Source: an uncultured Acetatifactor sp. (GTDB taxonomy: Bacteria > Bacillota > Clostridia > Lachnospirales > Lachnospiraceae). From it: a stretch of DNA of 64,000 nt. Shown piece after piece: positions 8,438 through 17,658 of the stretch. The translations under genes were made by a program, and so were the position numbers. The first letter of the stretch is position 1. Each line of letters starts with the position of its first letter. The notes beneath the pieces are model-generated. The model worked only from the letters and a program-made list of their open reading frames with translations. It was not told where the DNA came from and did no database searches. The DNA is taken from contig CAJTPH010000023.1 in NCBI GenBank assembly GCA_910578215.1, forward strand, positions 1 to 64,000. Direction: 5' to 3'.

Positions 8438-10804
8438 CTACTGCACCTCCGCCGGTTCTTCTTTGTCTGCCTCCAGAGACAGACGCACCCTGTCAAAGGA
8501 AACCCTCTCGTTACAGGTCTTTAAATACAGCTGCAGTTCTTCCCACACTTCCAGCAAGGGTTCCGGAGTAAATTCCATCCGGTGGTGTCTTCCCCTTAAC
8601 AGCTCCGCTATCTCCGCCAGCTTCTCTCCTGCATAATGAAGCCCTAATTCCTCCCCCTCCGCAGCGCATGCAGAAATGCGCCCTTCCAGCTCCTCCGAAG
8701 ATGACCTCAGCCCGCTCACAAACAGGTCCGCAAGATTCCTTCCGATCTCCCTCAGATACTGCTCCATTATATCCAGCGCCTCCCTTGAAGGAAGGGGCGG
8801 CGCCTTGCCCGGGGACGCTGCACTTCCGGCTGCCGCCTCCGACTCCGGGAGCGCTTCCTTATCCGCTGCCCCCGGCTCCGGGAGCGCTTCCTTATCCGCC
8901 TCCGCAGACGCCTCCGGGCCTAAAAAGGTTTTCTGCCCGCACGCGGACAACAGCCCGTCCGTCTTCTGAAGCCAGAATTCCACGGGATACAGACACAGCC
9001 TGCCCTCCTGCAGATACAGACTTCCGAAAAGAACCAGAGACGCATACTTCCCCTTTCTCACCTTCTTCTCCATGCGCTCCAACAGCTGGATGACGAGCCT
9101 CTCCTCCCGGGTATATCTCAAGGATACATATATACGGCGGCCCTGGGTGTCAAAAAGCTCCCAGGAAAACCTCTGCCTGGTTTTGTCAAATACCGCCTCA
9201 CCCCAGCGGACCGCCCCCAGAAGCGCCAGCCGTTCTCCCTTCCTGCCCCCAGCCCCGTCATCAAAGGCGGCGGCGCCTGCCTCTGCTTCACCAGACGCAT
9301 CGCTTCCTGCTCCATAGGTCCCCGGGGCATACATAAGCTCCAGGAGCCTTCTGTAATCCCAGATGATCCTTCCGCAGACCTCATCATCCAAAAGGCGTTT
9401 TGCCCCCAGAAGCTCTCCTCTGGTCTCCTGACTGGCGGAGAGGCGGCCTCCCGGCGCAAGCCTGGCATCCACAAGCTCGATTTCCATCTCAAAAAGCTGA
9501 CGCCTGCTGCATTCCAATCCCCAGGGCGTCTGGCTGTATTCCTGAGCATTCCGTTTTCTTTCGGTTCCCTCATAAAATGTGGGCCGCGCGTCTGTCCATG
9601 TAAGATACCGTCCGTCAGCTTCATTCAGGAAATAATAGATTTCTCCCTCATACCCCGCCTTGCTCTTAAAGGCACGGGACCCCATTCCTATCAGCCGCAG
9701 CGTCCCGGCATACTCATAAGCATCCCGGAAGTTACCCGCAAGCCTCTGCAGCTTTGCTGTATTCCCTGTCTCCTGTATCTGTCCGGCAAGACGATACAGT
9801 CCCAAAAGCCTGTCGAGAAGCTCCTCCTCCCGAAACCGCGCCTGCCTTTCAAAATATTGCGTATACTCCTCCGCAGCTCCCCGCAGGCTGCGCTCCATAT
9901 CCGCCAGCCCCGCGCGATGGCTGATCACCGCCAGCCTCTCCATACTTACGGAAACCTCCGGCGACTGCCTGGACAGCCCTGTGCAGAGCTGAAGCTTCAC
10001 CGCCTCCCGAAGGCTTTCGCAGACCTCTCTCATCTGCCCCTGGTCAAGGACGCCCTCCGCATCCTGCCCCGCCTCCAGCTCCTGCAGGGTACAGACTCCC
10101 TCCCGCAGCCGCCAGATCAAAAGCGCCTGCGCCTTATGGGTACACAGCTCCTTGCTGTGACAGGTACAGGATGAATAAGACAGCGGCTCCAAAAGCCTTA
10201 CCACCGCCCGCTCCCAGGGCAGCTCCACCGTCACAATAGATCCTGCCTCCACCGGAGGAAGACCCCCTGTCCGCACATGGGCAACCAGCTTCCGGTAATG
10301 GCCGGGCCCGCATGCCTTAATCAGCCGCTCCTGGGGAAGCGCAAGAAATTCAGCAAATTTAGGCTTTGCCGGGTCTCCGGCTTCTTCCGGTCCCCCTGCT
10401 TCTTCCGGCTCCACGGTTTTTACCGCTTCCTGGGCTTTGCCCTGCTCCTCTGTCCTCCCGGCCTCCTCTGCGGCCTTCGTTTCCTGTCCGCCGCCATCAT
10501 CCAGACTTCCCTTCAGCCAAAGTACCGCCGTCACAATATGTCTGCACATGCTTCTGGACGGACAGGTGCATGTGCTGTCCCCCAGCGGGGCGCGGATCAT
10601 GCAGGTCTCCTCATTGAGTTTTACCTGAACGACCGTCCGCATTTTTTCCTGCGCCTTATCCCGCGCCTCCTCCTGCTGCCAGTCCGCCACAGGGCTTTCC
10701 TGCTCCAGATCCTTGTAAGCCCGCTTTAAAATTCCCTTGTTGCCCAGTCCGGTCAGATAGTCGTCATCCACCTGACGAATGAGCTCTCTCAATTCCTCAC
10801 CCAT
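8438..10804 (-). CDS. SWIM zinc-finger protein, YehQ-like
   Basis: A 788-residue protein with two SWIM-type metal motifs (C-x-C-x6-C-x-H): one near residues 79-89 (CTCPSRSMCRH) and one near 213-223 (CTCHSKELCTH). The rest is mostly helical, with a low-complexity Glu/Ala/Pro-rich insert around residues 105-145 and another Ala/Glu-rich insert around 625-665. SWIM domains bind DNA or proteins in other families. The gene overlaps the end of the VWA gene by 8 bases, so translational coupling is likely. It matches the place of yehQ in the E. coli yeh cluster. Confidence 0.8.
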   Translation of the reverse strand: MGEELRELIRQVDDDYLTGLGNKGILKRAYKDLEQESPVADWQQEEARDKAQEKMRTVVQVKLNEETCMIRAPLGDSTCTCPSRSMCRHIVTAVLWLKGSLDDGGGQETKAAEEAGRTEEQGKAQEAVKTVEPEEAGGPEEAGDPAKPKFAEFLALPQERLIKACGPGHYRKLVAHVRTGGLPPVEAGSIVTVELPWERAVVRLLEPLSYSSCTCHSKELCTHKAQALLIWRLREGVCTLQELEAGQDAEGVLDQGQMREVCESLREAVKLQLCTGLSRQSPEVSVSMERLAVISHRAGLADMERSLRGAAEEYTQYFERQARFREEELLDRLLGLYRLAGQIQETGNTAKLQRLAGNFRDAYEYAGTLRLIGMGSRAFKSKAGYEGEIYYFLNEADGRYLTWTDARPTFYEGTERKRNAQEYSQTPWGLECSRRQLFEMEIELVDARLAPGGRLSASQETRGELLGAKRLLDDEVCGRIIWDYRRLLELMYAPGTYGAGSDASGEAEAGAAAFDDGAGGRKGERLALLGAVRWGEAVFDKTRQRFSWELFDTQGRRIYVSLRYTREERLVIQLLERMEKKVRKGKYASLVLFGSLYLQEGRLCLYPVEFWLQKTDGLLSACGQKTFLGPEASAEADKEALPEPGAADKEALPESEAAAGSAASPGKAPPLPSREALDIMEQYLREIGRNLADLFVSGLRSSSEELEGRISACAAEGEELGLHYAGEKLAEIAELLRGRHHRMEFTPEPLLEVWEELQLYLKTCNERVSFDRVRLSLEADKEEPAEVQ

Positions 10805-11933
10805 TCATAACCGCTCCCATAAAATCCGCCAGAGCTCCCGGTGTCATTGCTCCCACATGGGCTCCCATATCCGCCATTCTTTGCGCCGTCTGCCTGTCAT
10901 ATACCGGATTTGCCTCCCTGTCCAGCGCCGTAAGACAGATAAGCTTTGCCCCGCTTTCCACAATCCTGCGGCTGACACCCAAAAGCCCCTGGACACTGCC
11001 GCCCTCGCACAGATCGGACACAAGCACCACCATGGTCCGATGAGGATTTTCTATCAAAGTCTCGCAGTATTCAAGCGCACCCGCAATATAAGTACCCCCG
11101 CCCAGCTGTATACTCATCAGCGTGGCAACCGGGTCCTCCAGGTAACTGCTTAAGTCCACCACCTGGGTGTCAAAGATCACAAGCTTTGTGTCCAGCATGG
11201 GAAGCTTTACAAAAACACCCGCCATAACCGCGCTGTGAATGACCGAGTCCAGCATGGAGCCGCTCTCGTCCACCGCGACAATCACCCTCCACTTGTTGTA
11301 ACGCCTGGTCCTGCCGTTAAAATATACGTGCTCAAGCACCAGACGCCCGTTTTCCTCGTCATAGTGCTTCAGATTGCTTTTGATGGTCTTCTTAATGTCC
11401 AGACTGCGGATGGAGGGGACAGGGCTCCTGCTGTTGCGGTCTATCCTGCCAAGCAGAGAGCGGCGGATATCCTGCTTCAGCTTCTCCGCTATCTGCTCCG
11501 CAACCCTTTTCACAATCCTTTTCGCCTCCTCCAGCACATCCCCCTTCATCAGATGTTTGAGCTGCAGAATCGTCTTTAACAGCTCCTGGTTCGGCTCCAG
11601 CTTCCGAAGCACCTCCTTGTCCGTCAAAAGCTCCGTCATTCCATAGCTTTCAAGCGCGTGCTTCTCCAGGATTTCAACCGTTTCCCTGGGAAACAGCTTC
11701 CTGATGCGGGTGATCCAGGTCGCCGCCGTCAAGCGGCTGTCCCCGGTGCCGCCGTCCCTGCGCACGTCCTCTCCCTGCTCTCTCCCGTACAGGAAATCCA
11801 GCGCATCCTCCAGGTCCGTACAGGAAATACCGTTCTCCAGCCTTCCGTCCCCCTGAAAAGCCAGCTGCTCTGACGCATAGCCGCCCAAAATCAACCTCCA
11901 GCGGTTAAGCTGCCCGGTGTCCCTATCATTCAT
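10797..11933 (-). CDS. VWA-domain protein, YehP-like
   Basis: A roughly 378-residue cytoplasmic protein. The C-terminal half is a von Willebrand A domain with an intact MIDAS motif (AVDESGSM, DxSxS) followed by a second-strand motif (VVLVSDLCEGG). The N-terminal half is helical. VWA proteins paired with MoxR ATPases act as substrate adaptors or metal-dependent scaffolds (the RavA-ViaA case). The start is taken at the inner ATG, MNDRDTG; an in-frame ATG nine codons upstream is possible. It overlaps neighbours at both ends, inside a continuous operon. Confidence 0.82.
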   Translation of the reverse strand: MNDRDTGQLNRWRLILGGYASEQLAFQGDGRLENGISCTDLEDALDFLYGREQGEDVRRDGGTGDSRLTAATWITRIRKLFPRETVEILEKHALESYGMTELLTDKEVLRKLEPNQELLKTILQLKHLMKGDVLEEAKRIVKRVAEQIAEKLKQDIRRSLLGRIDRNSRSPVPSIRSLDIKKTIKSNLKHYDEENGRLVLEHVYFNGRTRRYNKWRVIVAVDESGSMLDSVIHSAVMAGVFVKLPMLDTKLVIFDTQVVDLSSYLEDPVATLMSIQLGGGTYIAGALEYCETLIENPHRTMVVLVSDLCEGGSVQGLLGVSRRIVESGAKLICLTALDREANPVYDRQTAQRMADMGAHVGAMTPGALADFMGAVMNG

Positions 11934-11940
11934 ATGCCGC

Positions 11941-13167
11941 TTATACCTCGCTCCATCCAAACAGTGTCTTTTTAAAATGACTCTTGTACTCGATTACCCT
12001 GGGATGATCGGGAAATCTGTTCCAATATTCCATGGCCTTTTTGATGTCCCGCTTCACCCCGCGCCCATAGGCATATATTTCTCCCAGCCCCAGCGAACAA
12101 AGGCAGGAGGAGGGCTTGACCTCAAACTCCTTGCGTGCCGCGCCATAGTCCTGCTGGATGCCCCAGCCCTTTAAATAGCAGGTTCCAAGCATGTCCGAGG
12201 ACCAACTGTTATCCGCCCTGACCCTTAAAAACAGCTCCACCGCCCTGTTGTAATCCGGCTCGATATCCTGACCGCCGTAAAAATAGATCTCCCCCAGACG
12301 GTTACAACAGCCTGTGACATCCTCGCTCAGCTCTATGCCTCTGGAAAAGCATTCGATTGCCTTCTTCAAGTCCAGCGGCAGCTTCCCGTTATAGGAGTAC
12401 AGCCTTCCCAGCCGATAGCAGGCATCCGCATCATTGTGCTCCATGGCACGCTCATACATTTCAGCCGCTTCCTGGATATTTCCTGCCTCCTCCAGATCCC
12501 TTCCCTCCATGCGCTCAAACGAAGCCACTCCACGGCTGGCGCCGATATGCCGCAGCTCCTTTGCCCTTTTCTCGTTCTTTGGCATGCCGTAATCCCCGGA
12601 GGTGATTATGTTGATCAAATTACTGATACCCAGCACGGAGCCGGAGGCGATAATACCCTCGTACAGAGAAATGGCCCTGTTCTGGAAATCCACCACGTTT
12701 GCAAGCGAGACCGCATTGGAATCCATACCCATAAACTGAATCACATCGCCATAGAAATAGGCGTTTGCAATCATATATTTACAAAATACCTGCCCCGCCA
12801 TGGCTTTTTTCTCCACCTGGTCCCAGATTTCCCTGAGGGAGCTATAGGGCGGATAGACGAAGGTTCCCTTGCCGGGCTTGAAGCCCCCTACCCTCATGGC
12901 TCCGAACATGGTCACGGCGCTGCCGCGCTCAAGACCCTTCTCCAGCCATCTCTCCCCCTTCTCGTCGTCATCCTCAAAGCCGAACCTGGGGTCCACAAAG
13001 CTCTCACCGAAGCAGCACCTTGCCAGGAAAAAGCAGGCGTCTCCGTCGCCCTCGCCCGCAGCCTCCTCCAGCATCCTCCTGGCTTCCCTGCTTTTTTCCA
13101 CATTGGGAATCACCCACAGATTCTGCACGGCAAATTCCACTCTCTCGTCAAATACATTGCTCATCAT
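11941..13167 (-). CDS. Sel1-like repeat protein
   Basis: A 408-residue soluble protein built of Sel1/TPR-type helical pairs. The repeats are clearest from about residue 225 onward (ACYRLGRLYSYNG, CCNRLGEIYFYGG, MLGTCYLKGWGI, SLGLGEIYAYGRGV). An earlier, more diverged set begins around residue 35 (ACFFLARCCFGE). Such proteins are protein-interaction scaffolds. It sits between the DUF5682/beta-galactosidase genes and the VWA gene and is not part of the E. coli yeh set, so it may be a lineage-specific partner. Confidence 0.78.
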   Translation of the reverse strand: MMSNVFDERVEFAVQNLWVIPNVEKSREARRMLEEAAGEGDGDACFFLARCCFGESFVDPRFGFEDDDEKGERWLEKGLERGSAVTMFGAMRVGGFKPGKGTFVYPPYSSLREIWDQVEKKAMAGQVFCKYMIANAYFYGDVIQFMGMDSNAVSLANVVDFQNRAISLYEGIIASGSVLGISNLINIITSGDYGMPKNEKRAKELRHIGASRGVASFERMEGRDLEEAGNIQEAAEMYERAMEHNDADACYRLGRLYSYNGKLPLDLKKAIECFSRGIELSEDVTGCCNRLGEIYFYGGQDIEPDYNRAVELFLRVRADNSWSSDMLGTCYLKGWGIQQDYGAARKEFEVKPSSCLCSLGLGEIYAYGRGVKRDIKKAMEYWNRFPDHPRVIEYKSHFKKTLFGWSEV

Positions 13168-13240
13168 TCATACCTCCTATATTTAGTCGCTGCGCAACGG
13201 CTCTAAAGTCCGAAGCAGTCTTTCTGCTGCGCCCGCTCCT

Positions 13241-14986
13241 TTATCCGATGTCAGGCTCGGCGTAAAAGCAGACGGTATCCGCGGCCTTACCCTCCGTCTC
13301 AAAAACGATCACCTCGTTTTTCCCCTGCAGCAGGAGCGGCGCGGGAATGTACAGCCTTTTCTGGGGTCCGACCTCCCAAAACCTGCCGATGTTGAAGCCG
13401 TTGACAAATACGCAGCCCTTTCCCCAGCCTGCCAGCTCAAGAAAGGTGTCTCCCCTTTCCTCCGCCTCAAGCTCAAAGCGGTAAAATGCAGGCAGCCCCT
13501 CCTCATAGCCCCTGGAGAAGTCCAGCTTATCCAGATTGTCAAGAGGAAGGCAATACTGCTGCCAGCCATGGTGCATGTGGCCGTTGATCTGTACGCAGCC
13601 GTCGATGCCCTTGCGCTGGCCTTCCATGGCAGGACCGAAATTCACCCGTCCCATATTTTCCACCAGAATATGCAGCTCGTCTCCGGGCTCCGCGTCCGCG
13701 GCCACCTTCCACTCCTTCAGAAGCTCCCTGTCATAGAGGTTCAACAGTCTTTTCCTTTTCAGGAAAATGCTTGCCCTGTCATTTGCCCTGTGCAGGCGGA
13801 TTTTTTCCAGCCTGCGCTCATTGGCCAGCGTTGATGCATAAAGTATGTAGCCGTAATACTGCCCCAGACGCTCCATGGACTGCGTATACGGGCTGTACGC
13901 CGGCTCCGCGATATCTCCCAGTGCCTCAAGCAGTCCCACCTTTTCCTTCACCGCCACGCTCCCGTAGGCTTTTTTCACGATAGGAGTGCTCAGGCTTATC
14001 TCCGGCAGCTCTGTATATTTTCCGATGATTTCCCGATAGACCCTGTATTTCTCGGTAAAATCTCCCGCCTCCGTCAGGATGGCATCATAGTCGTAAGAGG
14101 TCACGTCGGGCTTCAGCTCATCGTAATAATTGGAGCCGTTCATAAAGCCAAAGTTTGTGCCTCCAATGAACATATAAATATTTACATGCCCCGTCTTAAG
14201 CATCTCGTCCAGATCCGCCGCACTCTGCTCCAGGTTTCCCCTCATATGGCCGCCGTTTCCCCAGCTGTCAAACCAGCCCACCCAGAACTCCGCGCACATC
14301 AGAGGTCCACCGTTCACATGCTGCTTCAGAATATCAAAACGCTCCTTTGTCTGGGAGCCGAAATTTCCCGTGGGAAGCGCCCCCTCCACGCTGCCGCCCT
14401 CAATGCTCTCATGGCTGGGCCCGTCAGAGGTGATAAAAGGCACATTGATTCCTCCCCGCCGCAGCATATCACGCATCTGCTCCATATATTTTTTGTCGTT
14501 GCCGAAGTATCCGTATTCGTTTTCAACCTGCATAAGAAGCACGTTCCCGCCCTCGGTGATCTGCAGAGGCTTCAGCAGCGGCAGAAGCACGTTGAAATAT
14601 TCCTGCACATGCTCCAAAAATGCGGAACCGCTGACACGCAGGCGCACATCATCTTCCGCCAGCAGCCATCCGGGCAGTCCTCCGAACTCCCACTCGGCGC
14701 AGATATAGGGCGACGGCCTTAAGATCACATACAGCCCCAGCTCCTCCGCCAGCTTCACGAATTTTACCACATCGCACATACCCTCAAAGACAAATCTGCC
14801 CTTGCGGGGTTCGTGCATATTCCAGGGGATATAGGTTTCCACCGTATTCATCCCCAGACTCTTTAATTTTTCCAGACGGTCGCGCCAGTACTCCGGCACA
14901 ATGCGGAAGTAATGTATGCTTCCCGAAATAATCTGAAACGGCTCTCCGTTCAGGTAAAAGGTATCCTTTATCTCAAATCTGCCCAT
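13241..14986 (-). CDS. GH35 beta-galactosidase
   Basis: A 581-residue glycoside hydrolase family 35 enzyme, about the usual length for bacterial members, with no signal peptide, so cytoplasmic. The N-terminal TIM barrel has the acid/base motif QVENEYG (about residues 152-158) and a nucleophile motif CAEFWVGWFD (about 226-235). The C-terminal beta domains end with the family's typical GKGCVFVNGFNIGRFW segment. It would release terminal beta-galactose from imported oligosaccharides. It starts 8 bases after the DUF5682 stop, so it is co-transcribed with the MoxR set, an unexpected place for a sugar hydrolase. Confidence 0.93.
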   Translation of the reverse strand: MGRFEIKDTFYLNGEPFQIISGSIHYFRIVPEYWRDRLEKLKSLGMNTVETYIPWNMHEPRKGRFVFEGMCDVVKFVKLAEELGLYVILRPSPYICAEWEFGGLPGWLLAEDDVRLRVSGSAFLEHVQEYFNVLLPLLKPLQITEGGNVLLMQVENEYGYFGNDKKYMEQMRDMLRRGGINVPFITSDGPSHESIEGGSVEGALPTGNFGSQTKERFDILKQHVNGGPLMCAEFWVGWFDSWGNGGHMRGNLEQSAADLDEMLKTGHVNIYMFIGGTNFGFMNGSNYYDELKPDVTSYDYDAILTEAGDFTEKYRVYREIIGKYTELPEISLSTPIVKKAYGSVAVKEKVGLLEALGDIAEPAYSPYTQSMERLGQYYGYILYASTLANERRLEKIRLHRANDRASIFLKRKRLLNLYDRELLKEWKVAADAEPGDELHILVENMGRVNFGPAMEGQRKGIDGCVQINGHMHHGWQQYCLPLDNLDKLDFSRGYEEGLPAFYRFELEAEERGDTFLELAGWGKGCVFVNGFNIGRFWEVGPQKRLYIPAPLLLQGKNEVIVFETEGKAADTVCFYAEPDIG

Positions 14987-14994
14987 AATGTCTC

Positions 14995-17658
14995 CTACTC
15001 TCCATTTCCTCCTGCGGAAGCCTGTCCGCGGGCACGCCCGAAGGTGTCCAGAAACTCCCCGTACTCATAGGCGTGCGGCGGCACCCTCCGGCCCTTCAGA
15101 ATCCTGTCCGCTTCCGCCCCGTGAAGCGCGGCGGCCTTCCCCGCTATCCTGTCCGTTTCAAACGGGGTAAAATACCCGAACGCCATGCGAAGCTCCGGCA
15201 GAAGCTGTAAAAATTCATCCGCCGAAAGCTCTGCCAGAAGCTCATCCACCATGGACAGAAAATACTCCTGAACAAAAACAAAATCCCTGGCGGTGTAAAA
15301 CAGTCCCCTCAAAAATGCAGCGCTCCTCATCCGCATTTCACCGGAGCCCTTTAAATACCCGTACACCGCATCCCGGATACAGACGCTGTACTGTCCGTCC
15401 CAGCCGTAAAGCAGCCCCAGCACCGCCCCGTAGAGACCGGGACGGATCTTGTCCCGTTCCGCCAGACGCAGCATAGCCTCCATCAGCGGCGGGCGCAGCT
15501 TTTCAAAGCTCTTATGCCCCGTCATCTGGTACAGCTCCCTGCAGCATTCCATACATTCCTGCTGCCTCTCCTCCGGCACCTCTGCCATGGACGGCAGAAG
15601 CTGTACGATCTTCCCAAAGCATATCTCCAGAAATTCCTCCAGCTGCGCATGGGCATTCACCTGGTAAAGCTCCTGCAGCTCATAGAGCATCTTAAGATAA
15701 GAAAAACCCGCCGTCAGAGAAAAGAAATCTCCGTCGGAGACCAGCGTTTCCCTGACATACGCTTCCAGCCCATGCTGCTCCTCCAAAAAGCCCATAAGGA
15801 AGCCCTGTACCAGCAGCCTTGACGCCTCCCTGCAGGAGGCCGCCTTCTTCGCCTTTGACAAAAGCCTTGACTTTGCCGCTTCCTCCACCGTGCTGCCCGC
15901 CATGGATACGTCCACCAGCGCCGCGAGCACCTTGCCGGAAAAACGATAGCTCCATATTTCCCGAATCCGGCTTCTGTCCCGTCCATTCAGCAGATCGGAG
16001 CCCTTTTTCCTCACTGCAAACTGCGTTTCCAGAAACTCCATCTGATACAGAAAACGGCTCATAGCCAAATGTTTGTTCTTGGTAAACGGCTCCAGTGTCA
16101 GCTCCCTTTCGGCAGAGCTCTGAAGCTGCAGTCCGAAACGCCTGCACTTGTCCTCAAAATCGGAAAGCAACGGAGGTCTCTCAGTAGTCTCACAGAGCTT
16201 CCCCACCTGCTTTCCCGTGTTGAGCTCATCCAATATACGAAGGGGCTGGTCCGTGGACAGGCTCACCTCCCCTTTCACAAAGGAAGCAAGCGCCGCGTCC
16301 CGGAGCTCATAGAGACCCGGGGCACGCTTTCCTCTAAGAACCGCCAGTCCCTTTGCCATGGACAGCGCGCAGATCGTGTCATAGGAGGACAGTCCCTCCC
16401 CCTTCTGCCTTGCTCTGCGCCCGGCGTTCACAAGCTGCTGCAGAACCGCCTCCTCGTATGCCTGCTCCGGCAGCCGCACCGGTTCCTGCCCCTCGGATTC
16501 CGGCTTTTCTGATTTCAGTTTTTTGGATTCCAGTTTTTGGGATTCCAGGCTTTTGGATTCCAGTTTTTCGGATTCCAGGCTTTTGGATTCCAGTTTTTCG
16601 GATTCCAGGCTTTTGGATTCCTGACTTTTGGCTTCCAGGCTTTGGGCTTCCAAGCCCTGGTATACCAGCTGGTAAAAGCCCGGGGACTGCATACCGCTGG
16701 CATAACCGTTTAAGGCGTCCGCCGCCTCCATGGAATAGGCAAGGGGATAGACACCCTGATTTTCATCTTCCCCATACAGTTCTCCAAATATTTGACCGAC
16801 GCTTTTCCCACGGGCTCCCTTCCGGGCGCCTGAGCCGTGAAGCTTTATCGGCTCCCCGACAAAGCTTACCCTCTTTCCGTCCTCGCTGACCTTAAGAAGC
16901 TGCGTCAGCCCATAGGTGTGAAAGCCTCCCGTCACCACCAAAATCCGCCGGTACTCCCCGGAAGCCTTTGCAATCTGCTCCGCCATAAACCGCTCCCTGC
17001 ACAGGCAGCCGTCCGCCTCCAGCTCCTCCGCAGGCGTATTGACCCGCGAAAGATAGCAGTATGTAAACATCTGCCTTACAAAGGCTTCCGTGGATTCATG
17101 CAGCCCGCCGATCTCAAAATACTTTTCCCACAGCTCCTCAAAGCTCCGCATGCCTGTCTTTTCGCAAAGCATGGAAAAATAACGGCTGCGGCTTAAAAGG
17201 TAATCGTCGTTATAGGTCTGCTTTTCCGCTTCCCTCCGGATTCCCTGCCCTTCCCCCGTGTGAATCAGTATCTCCCCGTAGGGCAGATCGATAAAATATA
17301 CCGGAATTTCCCGTCCGGCCGCCTCCCTTAAAGCCGTGAGCTCCGGCGAGGCATCCAGAAAGGGATAATAGCACCTGTAATCCTCCTTCTCCTCGCTCAC
17401 CAGACCCCGTGTGTCTCTGTAAAAATAATACAGCGCCACCGGCGCCTTCGTGTCCGGGTGTGCCAGCACAGGGATAAGCTTCTGCGCGTTTATGGGGCCT
17501 TCCACCAGAATACAGTCCGGGGCACAGGCTTCCACCGCTTTTTTCAAATGAAATGAGCAGACCGGGCTGTGATGCCTGACCGGAAAATACAGCACGGGCT
17601 TCCCGCAGTCCAAAAGGTCTATTTCAGGTATTTCCCCGCCTCGAAGTAGCTGTCCCAT
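14995..17658 (-). CDS. DUF5682 protein, YehM-like
   Basis: About 887 residues from the ATG at 17658. An upstream in-frame extension of 39 codons lies inside the MoxR gene and reads like its shadow, so I reject it. The N-terminal region carries motifs I associate with DUF5682: FPVRHHSPVC, LVEGPINAQ and VVTGGFHT. A linker of about ten pentapeptides (LES-x-x) lies around residues 375-425. The helical C-terminal half follows. It overlaps the MoxR gene end by 40 bases. In the yeh cluster the DUF5682 gene sits directly after the MoxR gene, as here. Molecular role unknown. Confidence 0.78.
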   Translation of the reverse strand: MGQLLRGGEIPEIDLLDCGKPVLYFPVRHHSPVCSFHLKKAVEACAPDCILVEGPINAQKLIPVLAHPDTKAPVALYYFYRDTRGLVSEEKEDYRCYYPFLDASPELTALREAAGREIPVYFIDLPYGEILIHTGEGQGIRREAEKQTYNDDYLLSRSRYFSMLCEKTGMRSFEELWEKYFEIGGLHESTEAFVRQMFTYCYLSRVNTPAEELEADGCLCRERFMAEQIAKASGEYRRILVVTGGFHTYGLTQLLKVSEDGKRVSFVGEPIKLHGSGARKGARGKSVGQIFGELYGEDENQGVYPLAYSMEAADALNGYASGMQSPGFYQLVYQGLEAQSLEAKSQESKSLESEKLESKSLESEKLESKSLESQKLESKKLKSEKPESEGQEPVRLPEQAYEEAVLQQLVNAGRRARQKGEGLSSYDTICALSMAKGLAVLRGKRAPGLYELRDAALASFVKGEVSLSTDQPLRILDELNTGKQVGKLCETTERPPLLSDFEDKCRRFGLQLQSSAERELTLEPFTKNKHLAMSRFLYQMEFLETQFAVRKKGSDLLNGRDRSRIREIWSYRFSGKVLAALVDVSMAGSTVEEAAKSRLLSKAKKAASCREASRLLVQGFLMGFLEEQHGLEAYVRETLVSDGDFFSLTAGFSYLKMLYELQELYQVNAHAQLEEFLEICFGKIVQLLPSMAEVPEERQQECMECCRELYQMTGHKSFEKLRPPLMEAMLRLAERDKIRPGLYGAVLGLLYGWDGQYSVCIRDAVYGYLKGSGEMRMRSAAFLRGLFYTARDFVFVQEYFLSMVDELLAELSADEFLQLLPELRMAFGYFTPFETDRIAGKAAALHGAEADRILKGRRVPPHAYEYGEFLDTFGRARGQASAGGNGE
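16496..16650. repeat. 15/30-bp minisatellite inside the DUF5682 gene
   Basis: Repeats of a 15-base unit, most obvious as a 30-base unit alternating GGATTCCAGTTTTTC with a GGATTCCAGGCTTTT form. It codes on the minus strand for LES-x-K/S pentapeptides, and the frame is kept throughout. A charged, flexible linker is the likely product, with copy number likely to vary between strains. Confidence 0.75.

Noticed and set aside
16515..16703. Lys/Trp/Asn/Pro repeat frame opposite the coding frame
   Set aside because: Another frame of the minisatellite in the DUF5682 gene; no independent start signals.
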